A DNA stretch of 32,428 bases from assembly GCA_009692115.1 (NCBI GenBank), contig SHZU01000001.1, positions 485,598 through 518,025 of the forward strand, given 5' to 3'. Source of the stretch: Gemmatimonadota bacterium. Its GTDB lineage: Bacteria > Gemmatimonadota > Gemmatimonadetes > Gemmatimonadales > GWC2-71-9. This document shows, piece after piece, positions 18,445 to 25,068 of the stretch. Each line of letters opens with the position of its first letter. Within the stretch, counting starts at the first letter, position 1. The notes under the pieces were generated by a model. That model saw only the letters and a list, made by a program, of their open reading frames with translations, was not told the origin of the DNA and ran no database searches. The translations under genes were made by a program, and so were the position numbers.

Positions 18445-18517
18445 TTGCCCCTCCTGGGCTCGAACCAGGACTCTTCTGATCCAGAGTCAGACGTGTTGCC
18501 AGTTACACCAAGGGGCA
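18445..18517 (-). tRNA. tRNA-Gln (anticodon CUG)
   Basis: The acceptor strands TGCCCCT and AGGGGCA pair over seven bases. The anticodon arm is TCTGA-CTCTGGA-TCAGA with CTG at positions 34-36. The T arm is CCTGG-TTCGAGC-CCAGG. The discriminator is A and CCA is not encoded. The gene lies seven bases after tRNA-Ala and shares its promoter. Reading CAG only, it implies a separate UUG isoacceptor elsewhere. Confidence 0.95.
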
Positions 18518-18523
18518 ATGATG

Positions 18524-18596
18524 TGGAGCGGAGGGGGATCGAACCCCTGACCTCTGCAGTGCGATTGCAGCGCTCTCCCAACTGAGCTACCGCCCC
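18524..18596 (-). tRNA. tRNA-Ala (anticodon CGC)
   Basis: The acceptor strands GGGGCGG and CCGCTCC pair with the G3-U70 wobble that identifies tRNA-Ala. The anticodon arm is CTGCA-ATCGCAC-TGCAG with CGC at 34-36, and the T arm is AGGGG-TTCGATC-CCCCT. The discriminator is A; CCA is not encoded. It is first in a two-tRNA operon. Confidence 0.95.
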
Positions 18597-18608
18597 GGAC
18601 AGGCGACT

Positions 18609-18637
18609 AAGCTAGTGACCTCGCCCGAACCCGTCAA
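18609..18637 (-). promoter_or_regulatory. Sigma70-type promoter of the tRNA-Ala/tRNA-Gln operon
   Basis: On the minus strand, TTGACG (-35, 18637-18632), a 17-base spacer and TAGCTT (-10, 18614-18609) stand just before tRNA-Ala. Transcription would start about five bases upstream of the mature 5' end. This is the best canonical promoter in the window. Confidence 0.75.
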
Positions 18638-18662
18638 CCGGGGATCAGCCCCGACCGGCATC

Positions 18663-18691
18663 TCTATCTCATTGTCTGACAATGCGATAGA
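18663..18691. promoter_or_regulatory. 29-base palindrome resembling a FadR/GntR-type operator
   Basis: The dyad TCTATC-TC-ATTGTC-T-GACAAT-GC-GATAGA is perfect except for two positions on each side of the core. Its centre TTGTCTGACAA fits the TnGTnnnACnA pattern of FadR-subfamily GntR repressors. It lies 26 bases upstream of the tRNA -35 element and 24 bases past the T-run of the candidate small RNA. No GntR gene is nearby, so the role is open. Confidence 0.5.
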
Positions 18692-18714
18692 AACATTAAG
18701 TAGGCTGAAGGGGC

Positions 18715-18794
18715 AAAAAAACGAGCGGTGAGTGGGAACCGGTTCGGGGGGAACTTAGTCCTATAGCCCCGTCCCTAGCTCTCCCCTCACCGCT
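18715..18794 (-). terminator. Long hairpin with T7 tail
   Basis: On the minus strand, AGCGGTGAG pairs with CTCACCGCT, extended past one bulged A by GGGA/TCCC. A 43-base loop with a CGGGG/CCCCG stem tops it. The tail is CG followed by TTTTTTT. The loop is larger than in usual intrinsic terminators. Confidence 0.55.
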
Positions 18795-18868
18795 GCTCTT
18801 GGAATGCAACTACCTCCATAGCAATTGTTGGGCCCCAATCGACGTCTGGTTGGCAAAACAATACCCAT
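18715..18868 (-). ncRNA. Candidate leftward small RNA (about 150 nt)
   Basis: No protein frame covers this stretch. Leftward it runs from just past a TATAAA element (18880-18875) to a long hairpin followed by seven Ts at 18721-18715. Base composition is less GC-rich than the surroundings. An inner GGGG/CCCC stem lies in the large loop. It was not matched to 6S, SRP, RNase P or tmRNA by eye: the conserved motifs of SRP RNA and RNase P RNA are absent. It could instead be only a terminator backing up an unseen transcript. Confidence 0.35.
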
Positions 18869-18874
18869 CATACA

Positions 18875-18880
18875 TTTATA
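18875..18880 (-). promoter_or_regulatory. Candidate -10 element for the small RNA
   Basis: TATAAA on the minus strand (five of six consensus bases) is one of very few such hexamers in this GC-rich DNA. No good -35 is seen at 16-18 bases. The same AT-rich patch could serve the rightward photolyase. Confidence 0.3.
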
Positions 18881-19017
18881 TGGACTCCACCCACCGCCCA
18901 TCGACTCGACACCATCCGGCGATCCGGCAGGAATGCCACGAACTAGGCATGGACCGCCAGAATGGCCCTCGGCCCACGACCCCAGCTGCCGGGTAGCGCT
19001 TCGGCCGCGCTCAGGGA

Positions 19018-19023
19018 TAACAT
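19018..19023 (+). promoter_or_regulatory. Candidate leaderless -10 element for photolyase
   Basis: TAACAT is followed by nine bases and ATG 19033. There is no Shine-Dalgarno sequence in the nine bases. Confidence 0.4.
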
Positions 19024-19032
19024 GCCGTCACT

Positions 19033-20436
19033 ATGGTTGACTCGCTCCGAATTCACGCCGCCGAAGAGCCCGGTCCCCGCCGCGCCGGCGAGTTCGTGCT
19101 CTACTGGATGCAGGGCGTCACGATGCGTTCCCGGGCCAACTTCGCCCTCAACTTCGCGATCGAGCAAGCCAACCAACTCGGCCTCCCGATCTTGGTGTAC
19201 CAAGGCCTCCGGCACGACTATCCGTGGGCCAGCGACCGGTTTCACACCTTCATCCTCGAATCGGCCATCGATCTCTATCATGGCTTCGCCGAACGGGGCA
19301 TCCGGTACGCGTTCTACCTCGAAACCCAAACCGAACAGGCCCGCCGCACCCACTCCGAATCACCGCTCACGGCCTTGGGCCGCCGGGCCGCGCTCGTGGT
19401 GACCGACTTCTTCCCGACGTTCATTCAGCCGCGCCAGTTGAAGCGGCTCCGCGACCGACTCGACGCACCCGTGGTGGCCGTTGATTCCGCCACCGTGGTC
19501 CCGCTCCAGTTCCATTCCAAAGAATACCTGGTGGCCCGATCGATTCGGCCGGTGTTGATGGAGGCCCTGCCCCACCATCTCTACCCGGTCGAGAATCCCG
19601 ACCCCCTCATTCGCCGCCCGATCGAGATTCCGTTCGACGAGCCCTTAAACGGAAACAGCACCACCCAGGACATCCAGTCGTTGGTGGCGAGCTGTGACAT
19701 CGACCACGCCGTCGGGCCGGCGTCGGCAACTCCCGGGGGCGAACGCGCCGCCCGAGCCCGGCTCCACGATTTCGTCACTCACGGACTGCCCCGCTACGAC
19801 CAGCGGGGCGACCCGAATGTCGAGGCCACGAGCCGGCTGTCCGCTCACCTTCATTTCGGTACCATCAGCATCCAGGAAGTGCTGCTCACCGCCAGACAAG
19901 CCGGCCCCGGCAGCCAATACGCCACGTTTCTCGATCAGGCCCTCACCTGGCGCGAACTGGCGCACAACCTCGTCTTCCGGAACCCCAAACACCGCACCCT
20001 GGCCGTGGTTCCCAACTGGGCCCGAAAGGAATTGGACGACCACTCCGAAGACCCCCGACCCGCCCTCTACTCGGACCGAGACCTCGAGGCGGGCCGGACT
20101 CACGACGAGTTGTGGAATGCGGCGGAGCGTTCCCTGGTCCACCACGGGGAGATCCACAACTATGTCCGAATGCTCTGGGGCAAGTCAGTCCTGATGTGGA
20201 CGAAGGACGCCGCCGCCGCACTCCGAATTCTCGAACACCTGAATCACAAGTACGCGCTCGACGGCCGGGACCCGAGTTCCTACGGCGGGATTCTTTGGTG
20301 TTTCGGGAAGTACGACCGTCCGTTCTACCGCCGGCCGATCTTCGGCACGGTTCGGTATATGAGCCTGACGGCAGCGGCCAAGAAATTCGATGTCCCGGCC
20401 TATGTGGCCCGGTTTGCGGCGCCCGGAGCCAAATAG
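19033..20436 (+). CDS. phr: Deoxyribodipyrimidine photolyase, class II-like
   Basis: The 467-residue flavoprotein would repair UV-induced cyclobutane pyrimidine dimers using light. The N-terminal antenna-type Rossmann domain reads FVLYWMQGVTMRSRANFALN, with the YWMQ start typical of class II enzymes. The C-terminal FAD domain has SRLSAHLHFGTISIQEV, TWRELAHNLVFRNP, VHHGEIHNYVRMLWGK, LNHKYALDGRDPSSYGGILW and RPIFGTVRYMS, all close to class II patterns. Length fits the class. ATG 19033 has no Shine-Dalgarno; a TAACAT hexamer nine bases upstream suggests a leaderless mRNA. It stands alone, with a 436-base noncoding region upstream. Confidence 0.9.
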   Translation: MVDSLRIHAAEEPGPRRAGEFVLYWMQGVTMRSRANFALNFAIEQANQLGLPILVYQGLRHDYPWASDRFHTFILESAIDLYHGFAERGIRYAFYLETQTEQARRTHSESPLTALGRRAALVVTDFFPTFIQPRQLKRLRDRLDAPVVAVDSATVVPLQFHSKEYLVARSIRPVLMEALPHHLYPVENPDPLIRRPIEIPFDEPLNGNSTTQDIQSLVASCDIDHAVGPASATPGGERAARARLHDFVTHGLPRYDQRGDPNVEATSRLSAHLHFGTISIQEVLLTARQAGPGSQYATFLDQALTWRELAHNLVFRNPKHRTLAVVPNWARKELDDHSEDPRPALYSDRDLEAGRTHDELWNAAERSLVHHGEIHNYVRMLWGKSVLMWTKDAAAALRILEHLNHKYALDGRDPSSYGGILWCFGKYDRPFYRRPIFGTVRYMSLTAAAKKFDVPAYVARFAAPGAK

Positions 20437-20451
20437 CGGACGTTTCGGTTA

Positions 20452-20457
20452 TATAGT
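20452..20457 (+). promoter_or_regulatory. Candidate -10 element before the transposase-like gene
   Basis: TATAGT in an AT-rich patch lies 51 bases before ATG 20509 and 15 bases after the photolyase stop. No clear -35 is present. Confidence 0.3.
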
Positions 20458-20508
20458 CGGAACCCGCCGGAGCTACTGTGTTCCCGCCTCCAACCGCGGG
20501 ACACAACG

Positions 20509-21018
20509 ATGATCTGGCATTCGGGCATCTGGACAGTAACCCTGTGGACCGCTGGGCGGATCCCGTCGTTCGTGGCATTCGGCACCAAGCGGGTCGACGC
20601 CAGCCTCTTGGGCCGCCTCGTCCTGGATCGGTGGCGGGACATCCCGACTCGTTTTCCCGAGCTGATTGTGGATGAGTTCGCGATTCTGCCGGACCGGTTC
20701 CGGGCTCTCGTCCACATCTCGAGCCTTCGGCGCCTGGAGCGAGCGGTCCTCTGGTTCAAGGCCACGATCGGCCGGGAAGCGCGGGTCACGGCACTCCCGT
20801 GTCCCAATCACCTTTGGGAGACCGGCGCCGAGCTGCAACCGGTGGCGGCGGCCGAAGAACTGGCGAGTTGGCGGCGCCGGATTCGAACCGGACGGGCCCT
20901 CGGTTTGTCGGGTCGGCTCCCCGACGACGACGGATGGTACCCAAACGGGCGCCCCCCGGTAGATTTCCGCCGCCTCGCTGCAGAAGGCTCCCTCAAGGGG
21001 ACCGAGCGGCAAAGGTGA
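20509..21018 (+). CDS. Degenerate Y1 (REP-associated) transposase-like protein
   Basis: The 169-residue protein resembles the N-terminal part of Y1/RAYT single-strand transposases. GIWTVTLWTAGRIPSF matches the usual first strand (YHVTLRTxGRxPLF), followed by a helix (LLGRLVLDRWRDIPTRFPEL) and the strand IVDEFAILPDRFRALVHI. In active enzymes the last strand reads MPNHVHLLV; here the two HUH histidines are both Arg (DRFR, residues 62-65). No convincing catalytic-Tyr helix is visible, and the C-terminal 60 residues are Arg-rich. It is therefore unlikely to cut DNA. It could be a domesticated DNA-binding relative or a decaying gene. Family assignment is by pattern only. Confidence 0.5.
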   Translation: MIWHSGIWTVTLWTAGRIPSFVAFGTKRVDASLLGRLVLDRWRDIPTRFPELIVDEFAILPDRFRALVHISSLRRLERAVLWFKATIGREARVTALPCPNHLWETGAELQPVAAAEELASWRRRIRTGRALGLSGRLPDDDGWYPNGRPPVDFRRLAAEGSLKGTERQR

Positions 21019-21040
21019 CGGCCCTATTGAACCTGATCGG

Positions 21041-21973
21041 CTAGCCGGCGGAACCGCCCCGGTCCGGAAACGGCACGTCCACCGCCATGCCGTCACGGGC
21101 AATACTCACGGTCGGGAAGATCGCTCGGGCCTCGTCGATCAACTCGGGCGCCTCCCGGCTGTACCGGGCGCTGATATGGGTCAGCACCAGACGTTTGACG
21201 CCGGCATCGCGCGCCAATTCGGCCGCCTCCCCCGCAGTACTGTGCCCGGTTTCAATGGCCCGTTGGCGCTCGTCCGACCCGAAGGTTGCCTCGTGAATCA
21301 ATAGATCGGCGCCCCGAGCCGCCTGCCTAACGCCCTGGCAGGGCCGGGTGTCGCCCGAGTAAACCACCGTCCGGCCCGGCCGGGGCGGCCCGACAATGGC
21401 ATCCGGCGGCACGACCCGGCCGTCCGGCAGGGTCACCGGCATCCCCCGGTGCAATTGCCCCCAGAGAGGGCCCTCGGAAACCCCTAACGACTTGGCCACC
21501 TCGGGATCGAATCGGCCCAGCCGGTCGCGCTCCACGAGCGCATAGCCCACGGTGTCGATCCGATGCTCGGTTTCGAACACGGCGATGTCGTATTCTTTCC
21601 GCTTCAGCCGGTCACCCGGCTTCACTTCGATGATGTCCACCGGGAACTTGGTCCGCTCGACCCCGACGGAGAGGGCGTGCGTAATGATTCGCTGGGCGTG
21701 CTTCGGCCCGTAGAGGGTGACGCCATCTTTCCGGTCGAGCAGCCCCATGGTACGGAACAGGCCGATGACGCCAAGGAGGTGGTCGGAGTGATAGTGGGAG
21801 AAGAAGATTTCGGAAAAGCTGAACCCGACGCCGTAGCGCATCATCTGGCGTTGGGTGCCCTCGCCGCAGTCGAACAGCATCATTTCGCCCTCGCGCATCA
21901 GCGCCAGGCCGGAGACGTTGCGTTCGACGGTTGGACAGGCCGCGCCGGTCCCAAGGAAAGTGACCCCAAGCAT
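21041..21973 (-). CDS. rnz: Ribonuclease Z
   Basis: The 310-residue metallo-beta-lactamase-fold endonuclease matures tRNA 3' ends. It starts VTFLGTGAACPTVERNVSGL and has the zinc motif FSHYHSDHLLG (HxHxDH), CGEGTQRQMMRYG, SGDTRPC, LIHEATF, ETGHSTAGEAAELA and LTHISARYS, all standard for RNase Z. Length is that of the short bacterial form. This fits the window's tRNAs, which lack encoded CCA and therefore need RNase Z processing. ATG 21973 is preceded by TAATTT six bases away and no Shine-Dalgarno sequence. The 3' end faces the transposase-like gene with 22 bases between. Confidence 0.95.
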   Translation of the reverse strand: MLGVTFLGTGAACPTVERNVSGLALMREGEMMLFDCGEGTQRQMMRYGVGFSFSEIFFSHYHSDHLLGVIGLFRTMGLLDRKDGVTLYGPKHAQRIITHALSVGVERTKFPVDIIEVKPGDRLKRKEYDIAVFETEHRIDTVGYALVERDRLGRFDPEVAKSLGVSEGPLWGQLHRGMPVTLPDGRVVPPDAIVGPPRPGRTVVYSGDTRPCQGVRQAARGADLLIHEATFGSDERQRAIETGHSTAGEAAELARDAGVKRLVLTHISARYSREAPELIDEARAIFPTVSIARDGMAVDVPFPDRGGSAG

Positions 21974-21979
21974 CGCGGC

Positions 21980-21985
21980 AAATTA
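21980..21985 (-). promoter_or_regulatory. Candidate leaderless -10 element for rnz
   Basis: On the minus strand TAATTT is followed by six bases (GCCGCG) and ATG 21973. Confidence 0.4.
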
Positions 21986-21998
21986 ACCTCGGCGGGCG

Positions 21999-22577
21999 CT
22001 AGATCAGAACATCGACCTGCTGGGCAATGGCGGTGGGGCCGTTCTCGTTGAGGTAGATCCCCGACCGGGACAGCGTCGCCACGGTCTGGTTGGACCCATC
22101 GGTGAACCGGTACGGCGTCGCCACCGACCCGGTAAAGATCGCCCCGACCCCCCGGTTCGTCAGGGTGTCGGCCGTCAGGCCGGTGGCGCCCTGGTCGACC
22201 AAGGCCAAACGGCTGAAGATGCTATCGCCCTCGTCGATGAAGCCATTCCCGTCCTCATCGTACCCGGCCAACTCAGCGAACCCGTTGCCGCTCTGTCCCA
22301 CCAGTGCCGTGGCGGCATCGATCCGACCGTCGCCGATCCGGGCCACCAGCCGGTCGATCCGGTCGGCCAACTTCTCGTTGTTGCCCTCCCCCGGGCGGCC
22401 CTCGAAGTACCGCTTCAGGAGCTTGGCCAACTTCTCGAGATCGTGATCCCAGCTCGCCCCGCGGACAAACGAGTCCTCGGCGGGTCGAACGGCCACGGTG
22501 AGCCACTCCCGAACCAAGTGGGCGGCCTCGAACCGATGGGCGCTGCTGAGCTGAATGTTCGACGCGACGATCTGCAT
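21999..22577 (-). CDS. EF-hand-like protein of unknown function
   Basis: The 192-residue protein has no signal peptide or membrane helix. The middle is helical and charged (LEKLAKLLKRYFEG, KLADRIDRLVARIG). Residues about 108-125 contain YDEDGNGFIDEGDSIFSRL, an EF-hand-like loop DEDGNGFIDEGD with acidic residues at the calcium-binding positions. The C-terminal part (GVGAIFTGSVATPYRF, SGIYLNENG) is beta-like and ends in QQVDVLI. It starts IVASNIQLSSAH, a start I associate with small uncharacterised proteins having a similar C-terminal EF-hand. ATG 22577 is 42 bases after the mlaD stop, in the same direction, so it may be the last gene of that operon. GATACT seven bases upstream could also give its own start. 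Confidence 0.75.
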   Translation of the reverse strand: MQIVASNIQLSSAHRFEAAHLVREWLTVAVRPAEDSFVRGASWDHDLEKLAKLLKRYFEGRPGEGNNEKLADRIDRLVARIGDGRIDAATALVGQSGNGFAELAGYDEDGNGFIDEGDSIFSRLALVDQGATGLTADTLTNRGVGAIFTGSVATPYRFTDGSNQTVATLSRSGIYLNENGPTAIAQQVDVLI

Positions 22578-22619
22578 GCCACGGAGTATCGGCGTGGCAC
22601 GCGGAGGCTTGAGGGAGGT

Positions 22620-23507
22620 TTAGAACGCCTTGATTTGGATGGTGATCTTCCCGGGGTGTTTCTTGAGCTCGTCCACCAGCTCCTTGACGGAGGTGGCCAC
22701 TTTGGTCAACTCCGCGTAGAGTGCGGTATCGGTGACGAACTTGCCAAGGGTGCCCTGGCCCCGATTGATCTTCTGGAGCAGGCTGTCGAACCGGGCCGCC
22801 GTCACCGCAAATTCGTGGCTGGTTGACGACAGGTTGGTCATCAGGGTATCGGTCATTCGGAGCGTGGTCGGCAGACTGGCGGCGGCCAGGGTTGAGTCGA
22901 GATGGGCCGTCAGGGTTTGGAGCTGCCGCATCGTGGCCGCGAGATCGCCCACGGGGCCGGATTTGGTATTGGTATAGACCCCCATCATTCGCTGCATTGC
23001 CGACAGGGTCGCATTCAAGTTGTCGGCCAGCTTCTGGTTGGCGATCTCGCTGAAACCGGTCATCGCCTCTTTCGCCTTGTCGCCTAACTCGGTGCCGAGC
23101 TCCATCAAACCCTGACCGACCACACCCTGAATCGTGGCCCCTGGGGGCAACGGCTCACTCGAATTGCCGGGGTGAAAAAGGATCAGGGCATCGCCCATCA
23201 GGCCGGCCGATCCGAGTTTGGCGGAGGCGTCGATTTTCGGCTGGACGATCGGCTTGACGCTCAGCGTGACGACGACCTTGCCGACGCCTTCGAAGTCGAT
23301 CCGGTCGACCGAGCCGAGATTGACCCCCGACACCCGCACTGCGGAGCCCCGCTTGAGGGTGCCGACGTCAGCGAAGGCGACCCGGACCTGACTGCCGGAG
23401 CTGGAGAAGCTCCGACCCTTGAGCCACGTGGTCCCGGCCATGAACAGGCCGATCCCACCGAGGACCAGCAACCCAACCGTTACTTCTTGTTTGTGATGAA
23501 GATCCAT
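22620..23507 (-). CDS. mlaD: MCE/MlaD family phospholipid-transport protein
   Basis: The 295-residue protein has an N-terminal anchor helix (TVGLLVLGGIGLFMAGTTWL, about 9-28) and a single MCE domain (about 36-120: QVRVAFADVGTLKRGSAVRV, GVNLGSVDRI, SAGLMGDALILFHPG). A long helical, Thr/Leu-rich C-terminus follows (TLTAHLDSTLAAA, FDSLLQKINRGQGTLG). MlaD-type proteins form hexamers that bind lipids in the periplasm and pair with an MlaFE-type ABC transporter, encoded directly upstream. ATG 23507 is chosen because the protein then begins MDLHHKQEVTVG, as homologues do; an open frame to 23624 overlaps mlaF. The C-terminus is longer than in E. coli MlaD and resembles tethered MCE proteins. Confidence 0.9.
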   Translation of the reverse strand: MDLHHKQEVTVGLLVLGGIGLFMAGTTWLKGRSFSSSGSQVRVAFADVGTLKRGSAVRVSGVNLGSVDRIDFEGVGKVVVTLSVKPIVQPKIDASAKLGSAGLMGDALILFHPGNSSEPLPPGATIQGVVGQGLMELGTELGDKAKEAMTGFSEIANQKLADNLNATLSAMQRMMGVYTNTKSGPVGDLAATMRQLQTLTAHLDSTLAAASLPTTLRMTDTLMTNLSSTSHEFAVTAARFDSLLQKINRGQGTLGKFVTDTALYAELTKVATSVKELVDELKKHPGKITIQIKAF

Positions 23508-23514
23508 AGTCCGC

Positions 23515-24264
23515 TCAGGCTGCCTCGTCGGTCTCGAAATCTCGTTCCAGGAATGCCCGCACCTCGGCAATGTTCGACGCCTTGAATTCCTCAGGCGTTC
23601 CTTGCAACACAATCCGGCCCTCACTCAGCAGCGCCACCCGATCGGCCACCCGGAAGGCGCCTCGCACGTCGTGCGTCACCATCACGCTCGTGATCCCGAG
23701 TTCACCGGCTAGCCGCTTGACCAGGCGGTCGATGATGTCCGAGTTGACCGGATCGAGCCCGGAGGTCGGTTCGTCATACAACAGGTACTTGGGCTGGCCG
23801 GCAATCGCCCGGGCAATCCCAACCCGCTTCCGCATCCCGCCGGACAGCTGGGCCGGGAACTTTCCCTGCGTCTCCGGGGCCAGGTTGACCAGCCGCAAGC
23901 ACTCCCCAACCCTGGCCCGGCAGAACATCTCGTCGCTGTAGTGCTTCTGATCGACGATGCCGAGCCGGATGTTTTCGTAGACATTCATCGAGTCGAAGAG
24001 GGCGCCGTTCTGAAACACATACCCGATCCTCATCCGAAGCTCGGCCAGGTCATCGCGCCGAAGCAGGGCCACGTTCTTGCCGTCGACCAGGATCTGCCCG
24101 GCGTCCGGGTGGATCAGGCCGTTGATGTGCTTGAGCAGCACACTCTTCCCGGTACCCGACGGCCCCATCAGCGCAACCGTCTCGCCGTCGGCGACCGTGA
24201 AGTCGACGCCGCCGAGCACCACCTGCTCGCCGAACCGTTTCTTGATGCCCCGGAGCTCGATCAT
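23515..24264 (-). CDS. mlaF: MCE-associated ABC ATPase (MlaF)
   Basis: The 249-residue ATPase has Walker A GPSGTGKSVLLKHINGL (with the KS-V rather than KST typical of MlaF), Q-loop YVFQNGALFDSMNV, signature LSGGMRKRVGIARAI, Walker B YLLYDEPTSGLDP and VTHDVRGAF. FQNGALFDSM and GGMRKRV are MlaF hallmarks. It energises lipid movement between inner membrane and periplasm with MlaE and MlaD. ATG 24264 overlaps the mlaE stop (TAATG), and mlaD begins seven bases after its stop, so the three are co-transcribed in the order E-F-D. Confidence 0.93.
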   Translation of the reverse strand: MIELRGIKKRFGEQVVLGGVDFTVADGETVALMGPSGTGKSVLLKHINGLIHPDAGQILVDGKNVALLRRDDLAELRMRIGYVFQNGALFDSMNVYENIRLGIVDQKHYSDEMFCRARVGECLRLVNLAPETQGKFPAQLSGGMRKRVGIARAIAGQPKYLLYDEPTSGLDPVNSDIIDRLVKRLAGELGITSVMVTHDVRGAFRVADRVALLSEGRIVLQGTPEEFKASNIAEVRAFLERDFETDEAA

Positions 24265-25049
24265 TAGTTGAGAAGCAGGCGCGCCAACGTGGCGTTCAGT
24301 AACAGGATGACCACCGAACTGGCCACGACCGCGGCCGTGGTGGCCCGACCCACGCCTTCAGCCCCCTGCTTGGTGTTGAATCCGACGTAGCACGAGATCA
24401 AGCTGATGGCGCCACCGAAAAAGAAGGCCTTGATGACCGAGTAGTACCCGTCGAAGGTCCGGTAGAAATACTGGGCGCCGTAGGCGAAATCCTCGTCGGT
24501 AACCGGCAGCACCCGCTTGACCGCGTACCACGCCACCACCACCGCCACCACATCGGCGATGACCACCAGAATCGGGACCATCAGGAAGCCCGCCAGGACC
24601 CGCGGAATGATCAGGTGCGACGCCGGCGAGCGGCCCAGGCTTTCCAGGGCATCGATTTGCTCGGTAACCCGCATCGTGCCGAGCTCGGCGGCGTAGCGGG
24701 CTCCAATCCGGCCGGCCAAGACCAGGCCAACCAGGACCGGCCCCAATTCCAACACGATGTTGGTGACGATCAGGGTACCCAAGACGTAGAGCGGCAGGCT
24801 GGTTTGCCACTGATAGCCGGATTGGAACGCCGTCACGGCCCCGGCAAACCCGGCAACCACCAGCACGATCAGCAGGCTTCCGACCCCGATATTGGCGCAC
24901 TCGGTAACCGTCCGGGGGATCCAGACCCGCCACTCCCGAAACCCCCGGACGATCTCGGCGCACATGGCGCTGAACCGCCCGAGATGTGCCAGACCGGTAA
25001 GGACGACCCGGCCAACCAGCCGGGGAACCCCAAGCACCGCTGTTGCCAT
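24264..25049 (-). CDS. mlaE: MCE-associated permease (MlaE)
   Basis: The 261-residue membrane protein of the MlaE/YrbE family shows an amphipathic N-terminus (VGRVVLTGLAHLG), then helices such as LLIVLVVAGFAGAVTAFQSG. The family core follows: LELGPVLVGLVLAGRIGARYAAELGTMRVTEQIDAL (ELGP...GR.GA..AAELG.M.V.EQIDAL), then VLAGFLMVPILVVIADVV and a C-terminal AISLISCYVGFNTKQGAEGVGRATTAAVV. ATG 25049 is preferred to the ATG at 25085 because the longer version would overlap the divergent mutY start at 25069. Only 19 bases separate the two start codons. No MlaA, MlaB or MlaC gene is present here. Confidence 0.92.
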   Translation of the reverse strand: MATAVLGVPRLVGRVVLTGLAHLGRFSAMCAEIVRGFREWRVWIPRTVTECANIGVGSLLIVLVVAGFAGAVTAFQSGYQWQTSLPLYVLGTLIVTNIVLELGPVLVGLVLAGRIGARYAAELGTMRVTEQIDALESLGRSPASHLIIPRVLAGFLMVPILVVIADVVAVVVAWYAVKRVLPVTDEDFAYGAQYFYRTFDGYYSVIKAFFFGGAISLISCYVGFNTKQGAEGVGRATTAAVVASSVVILLLNATLARLLLN

Positions 25050-25052
25050 GGC

Positions 25053-25060
25053 TATATCTT
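25053..25060 (+). promoter_or_regulatory. Candidate leaderless -10 element for mutY
   Basis: TATATCTT, containing TATCTT, is followed by eight bases (G and seven Cs) and ATG 25069. The element lies in the 19-base gap between the divergent mlaE and mutY starts. Confidence 0.5.
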
Positions 25061-25068
25061 GCCCCCCC

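Noticed and set aside
20869-20974. tRNA-like pattern on the minus strand: a perfect GGTTCGAATCC T-loop and seven-base GGCGGCG/CGCCGCC pairing
   Set aside because: The T-stem would be only four bases or need a bulge, the span is 106 bases, and no anticodon arm or selenocysteine UCA anticodon can be found. It lies inside the transposase-like reading frame. A pseudo-tRNA scar is not excluded.
23508-23624. N-terminal extension of mlaD
   Set aside because: It overlaps mlaF, is Arg/Cys-rich and unlike MlaD; ATG 23507 gives the expected start.
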